Assembly: GCF_014650115.1 (NCBI RefSeq)
Contig: NZ_BMUI01000001.1
Location: forward strand, 248,001 to 312,000
Length of the DNA: 64,000 nucleotides
Direction: 5' to 3'
DNA from: Streptomyces olivaceoviridis
Lineage (GTDB): Bacteria > Actinomycetota > Actinomycetes > Streptomycetales > Streptomycetaceae
Positions 25,894 to 34,881 of the stretch are shown here, one piece after another. How positions within the stretch are numbered: position 1 is the stretch's first letter; every line of letters starts with the position of its first letter. The notes below the pieces were generated by a model, which did not search any database, was not told the origin of the DNA, and worked only from the letters and a program-made list of their open reading frames with translations. Both the position numbers and the translations under genes were made by a program.

Positions 25894-25926
25894 TGGTCCA
25901 GACCTATTGACTAGAGGTCTGGACCA
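25894..25926 (+). promoter_or_regulatory. Double DasR-type (dre) site around chitinase -35
   Basis: TGGTCCAGACCT (25894-25905) and its exact reverse complement AGGTCTGGACCA (25915-25926) start 21 bases apart, two helical turns, and flank a -35 TTGACT (25907-25912). The 12-mer is the repeat known from Streptomyces chitinase promoters and resembles the DasR consensus TGGTCTAGACCA. Expression should be repressed by DasR, relieved by glucosamine phosphates and induced on chitin. Confidence 0.88.
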
Positions 25927-25984
25927 CGAGCACTGTCATGTTTGCGACATGGCCCACGCTCACCGACCCCCACCGGGAGGCCCC

Positions 25985-27037
25985 ATGCTCCGCCGTACCC
26001 TGCGCGCCCTCACCGCCGCGCTCACCGCGGCCGTCCTCGCCCCGCTCGCGATCGCCACCGCGCCCGCCGCCTCCGCCGCCGACACCTGCGCGCTCAAGCC
26101 GAGACCGGCGGGCAAGGTGCTCCAGGGGTACTGGGAGAACTGGGACGGCGCCGCGAACGGCGTCCACCCGCCCTTCGGCTGGACCCCGATCACCGACTCC
26201 CGCATCCCCGCCCACGGCTACAACGTGATCAACGCGGCCTTCCCGGTGATCCGCTCCGACGGCACGGCCCTGTGGGAGGACGGCATGGACGCCGGCGTGA
26301 AGGTGGCCACGCCCGCCGAGATGTGCGCGGCCAAGGCGTCCGGCCAGACGATCCTGCTGTCCATCGGCGGCGCGGCGGCCGGGATCGACCTCAGCTCCTC
26401 CACCGTGGCCGACCGCTTCGTGGCGACGATCGTGCCCATCCTGAAGAAGTACAACTTCGACGGCATCGACATCGACATCGAGACGGGCCTGGTCGGCAGC
26501 GGGAACATCGGCCGGCTCTCCACGTCCCAGGCCAACCTGATCCGCATCATCGACGGGATCCTCGCGCAGATGCCGTCCGGCTTCGGCCTGACGATGGCCC
26601 CGGAGACGGCGTACGTCACCGGCGGCAGCGTCACCTACGGCTCCATCTGGGGCGCGTACCTGCCGGTCATCAAGAAGTACGCGGACAACGGCCGCCTGTG
26701 GTGGCTGAACATGCAGTACTACAACGGCAGCATGTACGGCTGCTCCGGCGACTCCTACGCGGCCGGCACCGTGCAGGGCTTCACCGCCCAGACCGACTGC
26801 CTGGACAAGGGCCTGGTGGTGCAGGGCACGACGATCAGGGTGCCGTACGACAAGCAGGTGCCCGGCCTGCCCGCCCAGTCCGGCGCGGGCGGCGGCTACA
26901 TGTCCCCGTCCCTGGTCTCCCAGGCATGGAAGCACTACGGAACGTCGCTCAAGGGCCTGATGACGTGGTCGGTCAACTGGGACGGCGCGAAGAACTGGAC
27001 CTTCGGCGACAACGTCAAGGCGCTCCAGGGCCGCTGA
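25985..27037 (+). CDS. Secreted GH18 chitinase
   Basis: 350 residues. Sec signal peptide MLRRTLRALTAALTAAVLAPLAIA... ending ASAADT (shown in part), then a single GH18 barrel. The catalytic DxxDxDxE is FDGIDIDIE with Glu166 as acid; QGYWENWDG at the start and MTWSVNWDG near the end complete the cleft. There is no chitin-binding or FnIII domain, unlike many Streptomyces chitinases. ATG 25985 is the codon that exposes the signal peptide. The double dre promoter links it to chitin/GlcNAc control. Confidence 0.95.
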   Translation: MLRRTLRALTAALTAAVLAPLAIATAPAASAADTCALKPRPAGKVLQGYWENWDGAANGVHPPFGWTPITDSRIPAHGYNVINAAFPVIRSDGTALWEDGMDAGVKVATPAEMCAAKASGQTILLSIGGAAAGIDLSSSTVADRFVATIVPILKKYNFDGIDIDIETGLVGSGNIGRLSTSQANLIRIIDGILAQMPSGFGLTMAPETAYVTGGSVTYGSIWGAYLPVIKKYADNGRLWWLNMQYYNGSMYGCSGDSYAAGTVQGFTAQTDCLDKGLVVQGTTIRVPYDKQVPGLPAQSGAGGGYMSPSLVSQAWKHYGTSLKGLMTWSVNWDGAKNWTFGDNVKALQGR

Positions 27038-27105
27038 GCGAGGGCGGACACACGGATGCCGGACGAGTCCGCGCTGGCGGCTCGCCCGGCATCCGGCGGT
27101 GGTGA

Positions 27106-28488
27106 CTAGGCGCCGACGAGACGCTGGGCCAGGTAGCCCTCGATCTGGTCGAGCGACACGCGCTCCTGCTTCATGGAGTCACGCTCGCGGACGGTGACCG
27201 CGTTGTCCTCCAGCGTGTCGAAGTCGACGGTCACGCAGTACGGCGTGCCGATCTCGTCCTGGCGGCGGTAGCGGCGGCCGATGGCACCGGCGTCGTCGAA
27301 CTCGATGTTCCAGTTCTGCCGCAGCGCCTGGGCGAGGCCCTTGGCCTTCGGGGACAGCTCGGGGTTGCGCGACAGGGGCAGCACGGCGACCTTCACCGGG
27401 GCCAGGCGGTGGTCCAGGCGCAGCACCGTGCGCTTCTCCATCTTGCCCTTGGCGTTCGGCGCCTCGTCCTCGACGTAGGCGTCGAGCAGGAAGGCCAGCA
27501 TGGTGCGGCCGACACCCGCCGCCGGCTCGATGACGAACGGCGTCCAGCGCTCGCCGGCCTCCTGGTCGAAGTAGGAGAGGTCCTGGCCGGAGGCCTTGGA
27601 GTGCGCGGAGAGGTCGTAGTCGGTGCGGTTGGCGACACCCTCCAGCTCGCCCCACTCCGAGCCGCCGAACTGGAAGCGGTACTCGATGTCGGCGGTGCGC
27701 TTGGAGTAGTGGGAGAGCTTCTCCTTCGGGTGCTCGTACCAGCGCATGTTCTCCTCACGGAGACCCAGGCCGGTGTACCAGTTCCAGCGCTGCTCCATCC
27801 AGTACTCCTGCCACTGCTCGTCCTCGCCCGGCTTGACGAAGAACTCCATCTCCATCTGCTCGAACTCGCGGGTGCGGAAGATGAAGTTGCCCGGCGTGAT
27901 CTCGTTGCGGAACGACTTGCCCATCTGGGCGATGCCGAACGGCGGCTTGCGGCGCGCGGTGGTCTGGACCTGGGCGAAGTTGGTGAAGATGCCCTGGGCG
28001 GTCTCGGGGCGCAGGTAGGCGACGGAGCCGGAGTCCTGGGTCGGGCCGAGGTGGGTGGAGAGCAGACCCGAGAACTGCTTGGGCTCGGTGAACTGGCCCT
28101 TGTTGCCGCAGTTCGGGCAGTTGATGTCCGCGAGGCCGTTCGCCGGGGCGTGACCCTTCTTCTCCTCGTACGCCTCTTCCAGGTGGTCGGCGCGGAACCG
28201 CTTGTGGCACGCGGTGCACTCGGTCAGCGGGTCCGTGAAGGTGGCGACGTGGCCGGAGGCCACCCAGACCTCGGGGGCCAGGATGACGGACGAGTCGATA
28301 CCGACGACGTCCTCGCGCGACGTCACCATGTAGCGCCACCACTGGCGCTTGATGTTCTCCTTCAGCTCGACACCGAGCGGTCCGTAGTCCCAGGCGGCAC
28401 GCTGTCCGCCGTAGATCTCACTACAAGGGAAAACGAAGCCACGGCGCTTGCTCAGGCTGACGATGGTGTCGATCTTGTCGGCGGCCAC
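27106..28488 (-). CDS. glyS: Glycine--tRNA ligase
   Basis: 460 residues, the standard dimeric alpha2 class II glycyl-tRNA synthetase of Gram-positive bacteria. Start GTG 28488 ([20 protein letters not shown]). Motif regions: [51 protein letters not shown] motif 2 (quoted in part), [15 protein letters not shown], and C-terminal anticodon-binding [19 protein letters not shown]. Divergent from the zinc uptake operon. Confidence 0.97.
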   Translation of the reverse strand: MAADKIDTIVSLSKRRGFVFPCSEIYGGQRAAWDYGPLGVELKENIKRQWWRYMVTSREDVVGIDSSVILAPEVWVASGHVATFTDPLTECTACHKRFRADHLEEAYEEKKGHAPANGLADINCPNCGNKGQFTEPKQFSGLLSTHLGPTQDSGSVAYLRPETAQGIFTNFAQVQTTARRKPPFGIAQMGKSFRNEITPGNFIFRTREFEQMEMEFFVKPGEDEQWQEYWMEQRWNWYTGLGLREENMRWYEHPKEKLSHYSKRTADIEYRFQFGGSEWGELEGVANRTDYDLSAHSKASGQDLSYFDQEAGERWTPFVIEPAAGVGRTMLAFLLDAYVEDEAPNAKGKMEKRTVLRLDHRLAPVKVAVLPLSRNPELSPKAKGLAQALRQNWNIEFDDAGAIGRRYRRQDEIGTPYCVTVDFDTLEDNAVTVRERDSMKQERVSLDQIEGYLAQRLVGA

Positions 28489-28606
28489 GGTGCTCTCTTC
28501 ATTACGACGACGGGCGTTGAAGCGAGATGCTTCCAGCGAATGATTCAGGTTACCGGCGCATGCTCCCCCACGACCAAATCGGCCCCTGCCCGGACCGCCT
28601 GACGAG

Positions 28607-28650
28607 CGTTGTTGACAACGGTTTCCATCTTTGTTGAAAATGACTGTCAT
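28607..28650 (+). promoter_or_regulatory. Zur box and leaderless promoter of the zinc uptake operon
   Basis: -35 TTGACA (28612-28617), 17-base spacer, -10 GAAAAT (28635-28640); the start point is expected at ATG 28648. TGAAAATGACTGTCA (28634-28648) overlaps the -10 and fits the actinobacterial Zur box TGAAAATnATTnTCA at most positions. The -35 itself lies in a perfect palindrome CGTTGT-TG-ACAACG (28607-28620), which may be a second control site. Confidence 0.78.
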
Positions 28651-29629
28651 GAACGCACGACGACGCACCCGGTCCCGCGCGCAGCGCCTCATACCCGCCG
28701 CCGCGGTCGCCGCGGCCACCGCCCTCGGGATCGGCACGCTGTCCGCCTGCTCCGGCGACAAGGCGGTCGCGGCCAACACGAGCAAGTTCGACGTCGTCGC
28801 GTCGTTCTACCCGATGGCCTTCCTCGCCGACCGGATCGGCGGGGACCACGTCCACGTCACCACCCTCACCTCGCCCGGCCAGGAACCGCACGACCTGGAG
28901 ATCAGCCCCCGGCAGATCGCCTCGCTGGAGGAGTCCGACGCGGTCCTGTACCTGAAGAACCTCCAGCCGTCCGTCGACGACGCGGTGGCCCAGTCCCCGG
29001 TCAAGACGAAGATCGACGCGGCCTCCCTGACCACGCTGGAGGACCACGGCGACGAGGTCGGCGGCCACGCGGCCGGGCACGACGGCCACGAGGGCGGGGA
29101 ATCCACCGGCAAGGACCCGCACATCTGGCTCGACCCGGTGCGCTACACCCAGGTCGCCGAGGGCGTCGGCAGGGCCTTCGAGAAGGCCGACCCGGAGCAC
29201 GCCGCCGACTACAAGAAGAACACCGCGGCCCTGGTGAAGCAGCTGGACGAGCTGAACACCCGGTTCAAGGAGGGCCTCGCGGACACACGGACCAAGGTCT
29301 TCATCACCACGCACGCCGCCTTCGGCTACCTCGCCGAGCGCTACGGCCTCACCGAGGAGGCCGTGAGCGGCCTCGACCCCGAGTCCGAGCCGAGCGCCGC
29401 CCGCGTCCGGGACCTGGAGAGGATGGCCAAGGCCGACGGCGTCTCCACGGTCTTCTACGAGACGCTCGTCAGCGACAAGACCGCCCGGACCCTCGCCCAC
29501 GACACGGGCCTGAAGACCGACGTCCTCGACCCGATCGAGGGCATCACCGGCAAGTCCCGCGGCAAGGACTACTTCGCGGTCCAGCGGGCCAACCTCAAGG
29601 CGCTCCAGCAGGCACTGGGCGCCAAGTGA
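28648..29629 (+). CDS. znuA: Zinc ABC transporter substrate-binding lipoprotein
   Basis: 327 residues from ATG 28648, at the predicted transcription start. Lipoprotein signal with lipobox LSAC. Cluster A-I metal-binding fold: [27 protein letters not shown] (His ligand), a His/Asp/Glu-rich loop ([19 protein letters not shown]) typical of zinc rather than manganese binders, DPHIWLDPV and [14 protein letters not shown]. First gene of the znuACB operon; a Zur box overlaps its promoter. Confidence 0.94.
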
Positions 29630-29640
29630 CAGGAGACGAG

Positions 29641-30411
29641 ATGACCAGCGAGCCTGTCATAGCCCTGCGCGGCGTGGCCGCCGAACTCGGCGCGCGCCCC
29701 GTGCTGCGCGGCATCGACCTCACCGTCGGCCGCGGCGAGGTCGTCGCACTGCTCGGCGCGAACGGTTCCGGCAAGTCCACGGCGATCCGCACGATCATCG
29801 GCCAGGTGCCGGTGAGCAGCGGCACGATCGAGCTGTTCGGCACCCCGCGCCGGTCCTTCGGGGACTGGGCGCGCGTGGGTTACGTACCGCAGCGGACGAC
29901 GGCCGCGGGCGGGGTCCCGTCGACGGTCACCGAGATCGTCTCCTCGGGCCGGCTGTCCCGCACCCGCTTCGGCGTCTTCCGCAAGAGCGACCGGGAGGCC
30001 GTGCGCCGGGCCCTGGAGCTGGTCGGCATGGCGGACCGCGCCAAGGACTCCGCGGGCGCCCTCTCCGGCGGCCAGCACCAGCGGGTGCTGATCGCCCGCG
30101 CGCTGGTCGCCGAGCCGGAACTGCTGATCATGGACGAGCCGATGGCGGGCGTCGACCTGGCCAGCCAGGAGATCCTGGCGCGCACCCTGAAGCAGCAGGT
30201 CGAGGCCGGTACGACGGTCCTGCTCGTGCTGCACGAGCTGGGCCCGCTGGAGCCCCTGATCGACCGGGCGGTCGTCCTGCGCGACGGCTGTGTGCAGCAC
30301 GACGGCCCGCCGCCGCGCGCGGTCGGCCAGCACGCGCTGCCCGGCCACGACCACGTACACCCGCACGCACCGGCGGGCGCCGAACCGATCCGCACGGGAC
30401 TGCTGAGCTGA
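29641..30411 (+). CDS. znuC: Zinc ABC transporter ATP-binding protein
   Basis: 256 residues with Walker A GANGSGKST, Q-loop VGYVPQR, signature LSGGQHQR, Walker B LLIMDEP and switch His in LHELG. The C-terminal tail is His-rich (GQHALPGHDHVHPHAP), possibly metal-sensing. GGAGACGAG ribosome site before the ATG. Its TGA overlaps the permease ATG by one base. Confidence 0.94.
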   Translation: MTSEPVIALRGVAAELGARPVLRGIDLTVGRGEVVALLGANGSGKSTAIRTIIGQVPVSSGTIELFGTPRRSFGDWARVGYVPQRTTAAGGVPSTVTEIVSSGRLSRTRFGVFRKSDREAVRRALELVGMADRAKDSAGALSGGQHQRVLIARALVAEPELLIMDEPMAGVDLASQEILARTLKQQVEAGTTVLLVLHELGPLEPLIDRAVVLRDGCVQHDGPPPRAVGQHALPGHDHVHPHAPAGAEPIRTGLLS

Positions 30412-31313
30412 TGGACTTCCTGAACTACGCCTTCATGCAGCGGGCGCTGCTGGCCGCCGTGCTGGTCGGCATCACCGCGCCCGCGATCGGCATCTACCTG
30501 GTCCAGCGCCGCCAGGCGCTGATGGGCGACGGCATCGGACACGTGGCCATGACGGGCGTCGGCCTCGGCTTCCTGCTGTCCACGTCCCCCGTGTGGATGG
30601 CGACGGCCGTCTCCGTCCTCGGCGCGGTCCTGATGGAACTGATCCGCTGGTACGGCAGGACCCGCGGCGACATCGCCCTGGCCATGCTGTTCTACGGCGG
30701 CATGGCCGGCGGTGTGATGCTGATCAACCTCGCGCCGGGCGGCTCCACCGCCAACCTGACGTCGTACCTGTTCGGCTCCCTGTCGACGGTGTCCGAGTCC
30801 GACGTGACCGCGATCTGCGTGCTCGCCGCGTTCGTCCTGCTGGTCACGCTGGGCCTGCGCCGCCAGTTGTTCGCGGTCAGCCAGGACGAGGAGTTCGCGC
30901 GGGTCACGGGTCTGCCGGTGCGCGCGCTGAACCTGCTGACGGCGATCACCGCGGCCGTCACCGTGACGGTCGCCATGCGGGTCGTCGGCCTGCTGCTGGT
31001 GTCCGCGCTGATGGTCGTCCCCGTGGCGGCGGCACAGCAGCTCAGCCGCAGCTTCACCGTCACCTTCGTGATCGCGGTGGCGATCGGGGTGGCGGTGGCC
31101 GTCAGCGGCACGGTCACGTCGTACTACCAGGACGTCCCGCCCGGCGCCACGATCGTCCTGCTGACCATCGCCGCGTTCCTCGTGCTGACCGCGCTGGCCG
31201 GCCCGCTGGCCCGGCGACGCGCCCGCGCGGCCGCCGCGGCCCAGCCCGCCGGGGACCCCGCGGACTGTGCGATTCCGGCCGCGCGGGGCGCCGGCGACGA
31301 GGTCGGCGTCTGA
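30411..31313 (+). CDS. znuB: Zinc ABC transporter permease
   Basis: 300 residues, about eight hydrophobic segments, ABC-3 family (FMQRALLAAVLVGITAPAIGIYLVQRRQALMGDGIGH in pieces; VTGLPVRALNLLTAITAAVTV). Forms the zinc channel with ZnuA and ZnuC. One-base overlap with znuC gives tight coupling. The last 40 residues are an Ala/Arg-rich cytosolic tail. Confidence 0.94.
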   Translation: MDFLNYAFMQRALLAAVLVGITAPAIGIYLVQRRQALMGDGIGHVAMTGVGLGFLLSTSPVWMATAVSVLGAVLMELIRWYGRTRGDIALAMLFYGGMAGGVMLINLAPGGSTANLTSYLFGSLSTVSESDVTAICVLAAFVLLVTLGLRRQLFAVSQDEEFARVTGLPVRALNLLTAITAAVTVTVAMRVVGLLLVSALMVVPVAAAQQLSRSFTVTFVIAVAIGVAVAVSGTVTSYYQDVPPGATIVLLTIAAFLVLTALAGPLARRRARAAAAAQPAGDPADCAIPAARGAGDEVGV

Positions 31314-31372
31314 CCACCGACGGCCCGGGCTGGCAGAATGGCCCGGGCAGCAGCAGACGTGAGGAGGCAACG

Positions 31373-31792
31373 GTGACGACCGCTGGACCGCCCGTGAAGG
31401 GCCGCGCGACCCGCCAGCGTGCAGCCGTGGCGGCGGCCCTGAACGAGGTCGACGAGTTCCGCAGCGCGCAGGAACTGCACGACATGCTCAAGCACAAGGG
31501 CGACTCCGTCGGCCTGACCACGGTCTACCGCACCCTCCAGTCCCTCGCCGAGGCCGGCGAGGTGGACGTCCTGCGCACGTCCGACGGCGAGTCCGTCTAC
31601 CGCCGCTGCTCCAGCGGCGAACACCACCACCACCTGGTCTGCCGCGCCTGCGGCAAGGCGGTGGAGGTGGAGGGCCCGGCGGTGGAGAAGTGGGCCGAGG
31701 CGATCGCCGCCGAGCACGGCTACGTCAACGTGGCCCATACGGTGGAGATCTTCGGCACGTGTGCCGACTGCGCCGGCTGCGCGCAGGGCTGA
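31373..31792 (+). CDS. zur: Zinc uptake repressor, Fur family
   Basis: 139 residues from GTG 31373 behind a strong GAGGAGG. Winged helix (FRSAQELHDMLKHKGDSVGLTTVYRTLQSL), regulatory histidines in EHHHHLVCRACGK and structural zinc cysteines CRAC...CADCAGC. Linked to the zinc operon, it represses that operon through the Zur box at 28634 when zinc is plentiful. Confidence 0.96.
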   Translation: MTTAGPPVKGRATRQRAAVAAALNEVDEFRSAQELHDMLKHKGDSVGLTTVYRTLQSLAEAGEVDVLRTSDGESVYRRCSSGEHHHHLVCRACGKAVEVEGPAVEKWAEAIAAEHGYVNVAHTVEIFGTCADCAGCAQG

Positions 31793-31814
31793 CCGCCGGG
31801 GCGCCCGCTCCGAC

Positions 31815-33140
31815 TCACCTCCGCCCGAAGCAGCGCTCCAGCTCGTCCAGGTCGTAGAAGGCGCTGCCCTTCGCGACCGGACGGCAACCCGCCCTGAACG
31901 CCGTCTCCTTCTCGTTGTAGAGCATCCGCACCAGCCAGCGGTCGCCCTTGCGGAAGACGTCCCACTGGATGTTGGCGCCCAGCGGGGAGACGGCGGCGCC
32001 CCGCCACGGGTTGTCCGCGTAGGTGTACGGCTCCCCCGGCGTCGCCGGCTCCGTGCTGCCCGGCAGACCCATCAGCGCGGCCAGCGGGACGATCTCCTCG
32101 GCGTGGGTGAAGCGCAGCTCGGCGCCGAGCCGGCTGGTGCCGGCGCGCTTGGCCTCGACCTGCCGGAACAGGTCGTCCAGCAGGACGTCCGCCATCTTGT
32201 AGGTGATGTCGCTGTCGGCGAAGCCGGGACCCTTCTCGTAGAAGTCCTCGGCGTCCCCGATATACCCGAACCAGGCCGCGTCCTTACGGGAGACGAACCG
32301 CTCCATGCCCCAGCCCGCGCCGCCCGGACTCTCCTCGCTCATCGCGGGGGCGATGGCGTACAGGTTGTAGACGGCCTCCGCGGCACCCACCTGGTCGGTG
32401 ATCCGCTCCACGAAGGCGTCCTTGAAGATCTTCCGCAGCACGCCGCGGGCGGCCTGCCGCGTCCGGAACTGGCCGGTGATCCGGCTCAGGGTGTCCTTGA
32501 GGCGCTGGTCGCCCGCGATGTAGTCGCGGTAGGCGGCACCGCCCGCCGCCTTGTGGAAGTACAGCAGGTCCTTGTCGGTGCGGGCCGGCCCGATGAGCGG
32601 CTCCAGCGCCGGGTCGGCCTCGGCGAGGGCGTCCGTGAACGCGGTGCCGCTGTCCACGGCCCGCCCCTGCCCCGAGCTGACGACGTCGATCCGCTCCCCG
32701 TCGTCCGCGATCTCCTTGAACAGGGTCGGCAGCCGCCGCTGCATGCGTACGGCCGTGTCCGCCAGCTCCCGCTTGCCGCGCCCGCTGAGGTTGCCGTAGC
32801 CGACCTTGGCCATGGCGGCCTCCAGAGCGCGGACCGTCGGGCCGAACTCCTCGCCCTTGCCGGTGAGTTGCCCCTCCGCCTCGGCCTGGTCCCACAGCGC
32901 GAGGACCAGGTCCCCGTCCTCGCTGTCCGTGGCCGCGCGGGAGCCGTGCCGGGAGACGTTCTCGGTGAAGACCGGCTCGAACCCGGCCGGGGGCCGCTGG
33001 TAACCGTGCGGGTCCTGCTGCGGCGCGTAGGGCGCCTTGGTGCCGTAACCCTCGCGGTGCGCGGGGCCTTCCACCGCGTGCGCGGGCAGGGCGGTGAGCA
33101 GCAGGGCACCGAGGGCGAGGACAGGGGTCAGACGTCTCAT
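31815..33140 (-). CDS. Secreted histidine-type phosphatase, MINPP-like
   Basis: 441 residues with a signal peptide (LLLTALPAHA-VEG). Histidine acid phosphatase clan branch 2: N-terminal nucleophile SRHGSRA and C-terminal THAEEI. HAE rather than HD is the signature of multiple inositol polyphosphate phosphatases, so a role in extracellular phytate or inositol phosphate breakdown is favoured. It faces convergent zur and is followed upstream on the same strand by uppS. Confidence 0.88.
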   Translation of the reverse strand: MRRLTPVLALGALLLTALPAHAVEGPAHREGYGTKAPYAPQQDPHGYQRPPAGFEPVFTENVSRHGSRAATDSEDGDLVLALWDQAEAEGQLTGKGEEFGPTVRALEAAMAKVGYGNLSGRGKRELADTAVRMQRRLPTLFKEIADDGERIDVVSSGQGRAVDSGTAFTDALAEADPALEPLIGPARTDKDLLYFHKAAGGAAYRDYIAGDQRLKDTLSRITGQFRTRQAARGVLRKIFKDAFVERITDQVGAAEAVYNLYAIAPAMSEESPGGAGWGMERFVSRKDAAWFGYIGDAEDFYEKGPGFADSDITYKMADVLLDDLFRQVEAKRAGTSRLGAELRFTHAEEIVPLAALMGLPGSTEPATPGEPYTYADNPWRGAAVSPLGANIQWDVFRKGDRWLVRMLYNEKETAFRAGCRPVAKGSAFYDLDELERCFGRR

Positions 33141-33180
33141 GAGTCCCGTATCCTCGGCGGCCCGCGTGAACCCCCGGTGG

Positions 33181-34029
33181 CTACGAGGTGGAATCGCCCT
33201 TCATGGCGGCTTCCATGGCGAGCAGTTCCTCGTTCGGGACGGCGCCGCCGAAGCGGCGGTCGCGGGAGGCGAACTCGACACAGGCCCGCCACAGGTCACG
33301 GCGGTCGAAGTCGGGCCACAGCACGTCCTGGAAGACCATCTCGGCGTACGCGCTCTGCCAGAGCAGGTAGTTGGACGTGCGCTGCTCGCCGCTGGGCCGC
33401 AGGAACAGGTCGACGTCCGGCATGTCCGGGTAGTACAGGTACTTCTGGAGGGTCTTCTCGTTGACCTTCGACGGGTCGAGCCGGCCCGCCTTCACGTCCT
33501 CGGCGAGCCGCTGCGCCGCGTCGGCGATCTCCGCACGGCCGCCGTAGTTCATGCAGAAGTACAGGGTGAGCAGGTCGTTGCCCTTGGTCTGCTCCTGGGC
33601 GACCTGGAGCTCCTTGGCCACCGACTTCCACAGCTTGGGCATCCGGCCCACCCAGCGCACCCGGACGCCCAGCTCGTCGAGCTGGTCGCGGGTCTTGCGG
33701 ATGAAGTCGCGGTTGAAGTTCATCAGGAAGCGGACCTCCTCGGGCGACCGCTTCCAGTTCTCGGTGGAGAAGGCGTACAGGGAGATGTTGCGGACGCCGA
33801 TCTCGATGGAGCCCTGGAGCACGTCCAGCACCCGCTCGGCGCCGACCTTGTGCCCCTCGGTGCGCGGCAGCCCCCGCTCCTTGGCCCACCGCCCGTTGCC
33901 GTCCATGACGATCGCCACGTGTTCCGGGACCAGCTCACCCGGGAGCTTGGGCGCGCGGGCACCGGACGGGTGCGGCTCCGGCGCCTTGTACTCGCGCCGC
34001 TGGCGCCCCAGGATCCCGCGTACGACCAT
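33181..34029 (-). CDS. uppS: Isoprenyl transferase (undecaprenyl diphosphate synthase)
   Basis: 282 residues of the cis-prenyltransferase family. Catalytic Asp in VAIVMDGNGRWA, GHKVGAER, SLYAFSTENWKR, and the C-terminal FLRPSGEQRTSNYLLWQ diphosphate-binding segment. Makes the long-chain polyprenyl carrier for cell-wall synthesis. Just downstream of recO, the usual actinobacterial pair. Confidence 0.96.
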   Translation of the reverse strand: MVVRGILGRQRREYKAPEPHPSGARAPKLPGELVPEHVAIVMDGNGRWAKERGLPRTEGHKVGAERVLDVLQGSIEIGVRNISLYAFSTENWKRSPEEVRFLMNFNRDFIRKTRDQLDELGVRVRWVGRMPKLWKSVAKELQVAQEQTKGNDLLTLYFCMNYGGRAEIADAAQRLAEDVKAGRLDPSKVNEKTLQKYLYYPDMPDVDLFLRPSGEQRTSNYLLWQSAYAEMVFQDVLWPDFDRRDLWRACVEFASRDRRFGGAVPNEELLAMEAAMKGDSTS

Positions 34030-34059
34030 GTCCTTCTCGTCTCCTCGACCGTGCCGTGC

Positions 34060-34806
34060 TTACTTCTCTACGTACCGCAGGGAGCGCAGCCCGCGCTCCA
34101 GGTGCCAGTGCAGGTAGGCGGACACCAGCCCGCTGCCCTCGCGGACGTACCGCGCCTCGCACGCGTCCGCCGTCTCCCAGTCTCCCGTAAGCAGCGCCCC
34201 CAGCAGTACCAGGGTCTGCGGGGACGGTACGACACTGCCGGGCACCCGGCAGTCCACGCAGACGGAGCCGCCGGAGGCCACGGAGAAGAACCGGTTCGGA
34301 CCGGGCATCCCGCACTTCGCGCAGTCGCCGAAGCTGGGCGCGTAGCCGTTGACGGCGAGGGAGCGCAGCAGGAAGGCGTCGAGGACGAGGTGCGGCGCGT
34401 GCTCGCCGCGGGCGAGCGTCCGCAGGGCGCCGACCAGCAGCAGGTACTGCTGGACGGCCGGCTCGCCCTCGTGGTCCGTGAACCGTTCGGCCGTCTCCAG
34501 CATGGCGGTCCCGGCGGTGTAGCGCGCGTAGTCGGTGACGATCCCGCCGCCGTAGGGGGCGATGGTCTCGCTCTGGGTGCACAGCGGCAGCCCGCGCCCG
34601 ACCAGCTCGCTCCCCCGCGCGAAGAACTGCACGTCGACGTGGGAGAAGGGTTCGAGCCGGGCGCCGAACTTGGACTTCGTACGCCGCACGCCCCGGGCGA
34701 CGGCCCGCACCCGGCCGTGGCCGCGCGTGAGCAGCGTGATGATCCGGTCCGCCTCACCCAGCTTCTGGGTGCGCAGCACGATGCCGTCGTCGCGGAACAG
34801 ACTCAT
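34060..34806 (-). CDS. recO: DNA repair protein RecO
   Basis: 248 residues from ATG 34806 (SLFRDDGIVLRTQKLGEADRII). N-terminal OB fold, then helical domain and a zinc finger with CAKC and CVDC. Loads RecA on SSB-coated DNA in the RecF pathway. The longer frame upstream crosses into the accessory island and is rejected. A perfect palindrome GTGCGTACGCAC lies 61 bases upstream of its start (34867-34878). Confidence 0.95.
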   Translation of the reverse strand: MSLFRDDGIVLRTQKLGEADRIITLLTRGHGRVRAVARGVRRTKSKFGARLEPFSHVDVQFFARGSELVGRGLPLCTQSETIAPYGGGIVTDYARYTAGTAMLETAERFTDHEGEPAVQQYLLLVGALRTLARGEHAPHLVLDAFLLRSLAVNGYAPSFGDCAKCGMPGPNRFFSVASGGSVCVDCRVPGSVVPSPQTLVLLGALLTGDWETADACEARYVREGSGLVSAYLHWHLERGLRSLRYVEK

Positions 34807-34881
34807 GGCTCCATTCTCGCCCATGCCGGGGGCGGCACCGTCGCGCGTATTGGTGGCACCACTACTGTGCGTACGCACTTG

